The notes under the pieces are model-generated. The model did no database searches. It saw only the letters and a list, made by a program, of their open reading frames with translations, and was not told the DNA's origin. Shown here one piece after another: positions 5,556-5,952 of a stretch of DNA of 5,952 nucleotides; positions within the stretch are counted from its first letter, which is position 1; the number at the start of each line of letters is the position of its first letter. The DNA lies in the NCBI GenBank assembly GCA_021827545.1, contig JAKAVH010000270.1:1-5952 (forward strand), in the 5' to 3' direction. This DNA comes from Thermoplasmata archaeon (GTDB taxonomy: Archaea; Thermoplasmatota; Thermoplasmata; UBA184). The position numbers and the translations under genes were made by a program.

Positions 5556-5951
5556 TCAGACGCGCGCCCAGTCCAGACACACCAGTTCCCGGCTGATTCG
5601 ACCAGCCCGGAGGTCAAAGACGTGGAGAAGGTGGAAGCGCACTCTCGTGCCCGGAGGCACGGGGACCAGCCCCTCCTTCGCGATCCGACAGGTGAGGATG
5701 CTTTCGTCCACCACCTTGTCACCCAATCCGAACCGGCTTAGGTTTCGGAACTCGACGTCCTTCATGCAGGCCCATATGCTCCGGTACCGAGCGGCGACCG
5801 CCGGCTTTCCTCGGTGGCTCCCGAGCTTCGGGTCGCCGTGCGCTTCCCACAGGATATCGTCCGTGTAGAGTTCGAGAGCGCGGTCTACGTCTTCGGACGC
5901 TTCGCTGTGGAAGTGGGCTTCGACGGTCTTGAGATTCTCCTCGACCCCCTT
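5556..5951 (-). CDS. SnoaL-like/NTF2-like protein, start outside window
   Basis: Reading the minus strand from base 5951 gives 131 residues to a TGA at 5556-5558. The order fits the NTF2/SnoaL alpha+beta cone fold: N-terminal helix (VEENLKTVEAHFHSEASEDVDRALELY, abridged here as about residues 3-29), then YTDDILWEAHG, a glycine-containing loop (PKLGSHRGKPAVAARY), a helix ending SIWACMKDVEF, and strands such as KVVDESILTCRI, TRVRFHLLHVFDL and ISRELVCLDW. The pattern 'LYTDDILWE...HRGKPAVAARY' is characteristic of SnoaL-like proteins, which are about 130-150 residues, so only a few N-terminal residues should be missing. An ATG at 5765 would remove half of the fold and is not the true start. Members include polyketide cyclases, ketosteroid isomerase-like enzymes, limonene epoxide hydrolase-like enzymes and many with no known reaction. 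Substrate is unknown; location is cytosolic. Confidence 0.82.
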   Translation of the reverse strand, partial: KGVEENLKTVEAHFHSEASEDVDRALELYTDDILWEAHGDPKLGSHRGKPAVAARYRSIWACMKDVEFRNLSRFGLGDKVVDESILTCRIAKEGLVPVPPGTRVRFHLLHVFDLRAGRISRELVCLDWARV

Positions 5952-5952
5952 C

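Noticed and set aside
5206..5868. A 220-codon plus-strand frame at the right end
   Set aside because: It overlaps the SnoaL-like gene antisense and has low-complexity R/S/T-rich composition.
1..5952. Search for CRISPR arrays, toxin-antitoxin or defence gene clusters
   Set aside because: No regularly spaced repeats were seen, and none of the recognised proteins belongs to a defence family.

Overview
This is a GC-rich window of ordinary chromosomal genes plus one insertion-sequence-like element. An archaeal host is my best guess, perhaps a GC-rich Thermoplasmatota-type lineage. Several genes that would be first in their transcripts lack a Shine-Dalgarno sequence at normal spacing and carry an AT-rich, TATA-like patch about 26-29 bases before the start codon, as in leaderless archaeal transcripts. 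The one clearly internal cistron (the ABC permease) has a GGAG at usable distance. The lineage is an inference; no rRNA or tRNA is present to fix it.

Layout: 2-631 (+) is the C-terminal two thirds of an ornithine cyclodeaminase/mu-crystallin family protein. 805-1419 (+) is a six-helix membrane protein of unknown function. 1420-1572 is a convergent intergenic space holding a strong imperfect hairpin. 1573-2280 and 2277-2942 (-) form a two-gene ABC-2 type exporter operon (ATPase first, permease second, ATGA overlap). 3129-3641 (-) is a small four-helix CopD/DUF2269-like membrane protein. 3705-4839 looks like a solo IS5/IS4-superfamily insertion: a DDE transposase (3788-4771) with an intact D-D-E and Y-(2)-R-(3)-E-(6)-K signature, flanked by a 10-bp direct repeat. 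4840-5555 has no convincing gene. 5556-5951 (-) is a nearly complete SnoaL/NTF2-like protein running off the right edge.

The genes do not form one pathway. Only the ABC ATPase and permease clearly act together. I see no CRISPR array, toxin-antitoxin pair, defence cluster, tRNA or novel multi-gene system. The most interesting signals are in the transposon: a double stop that appears to cut the last transposase helix off, with the tail still readable in frame behind it, and a dense nest of CCGCGG palindromes around the transposase GTG start. The convergent-gene hairpin at 1496-1537 and the leaderless-versus-SD contrast are also worth checking.
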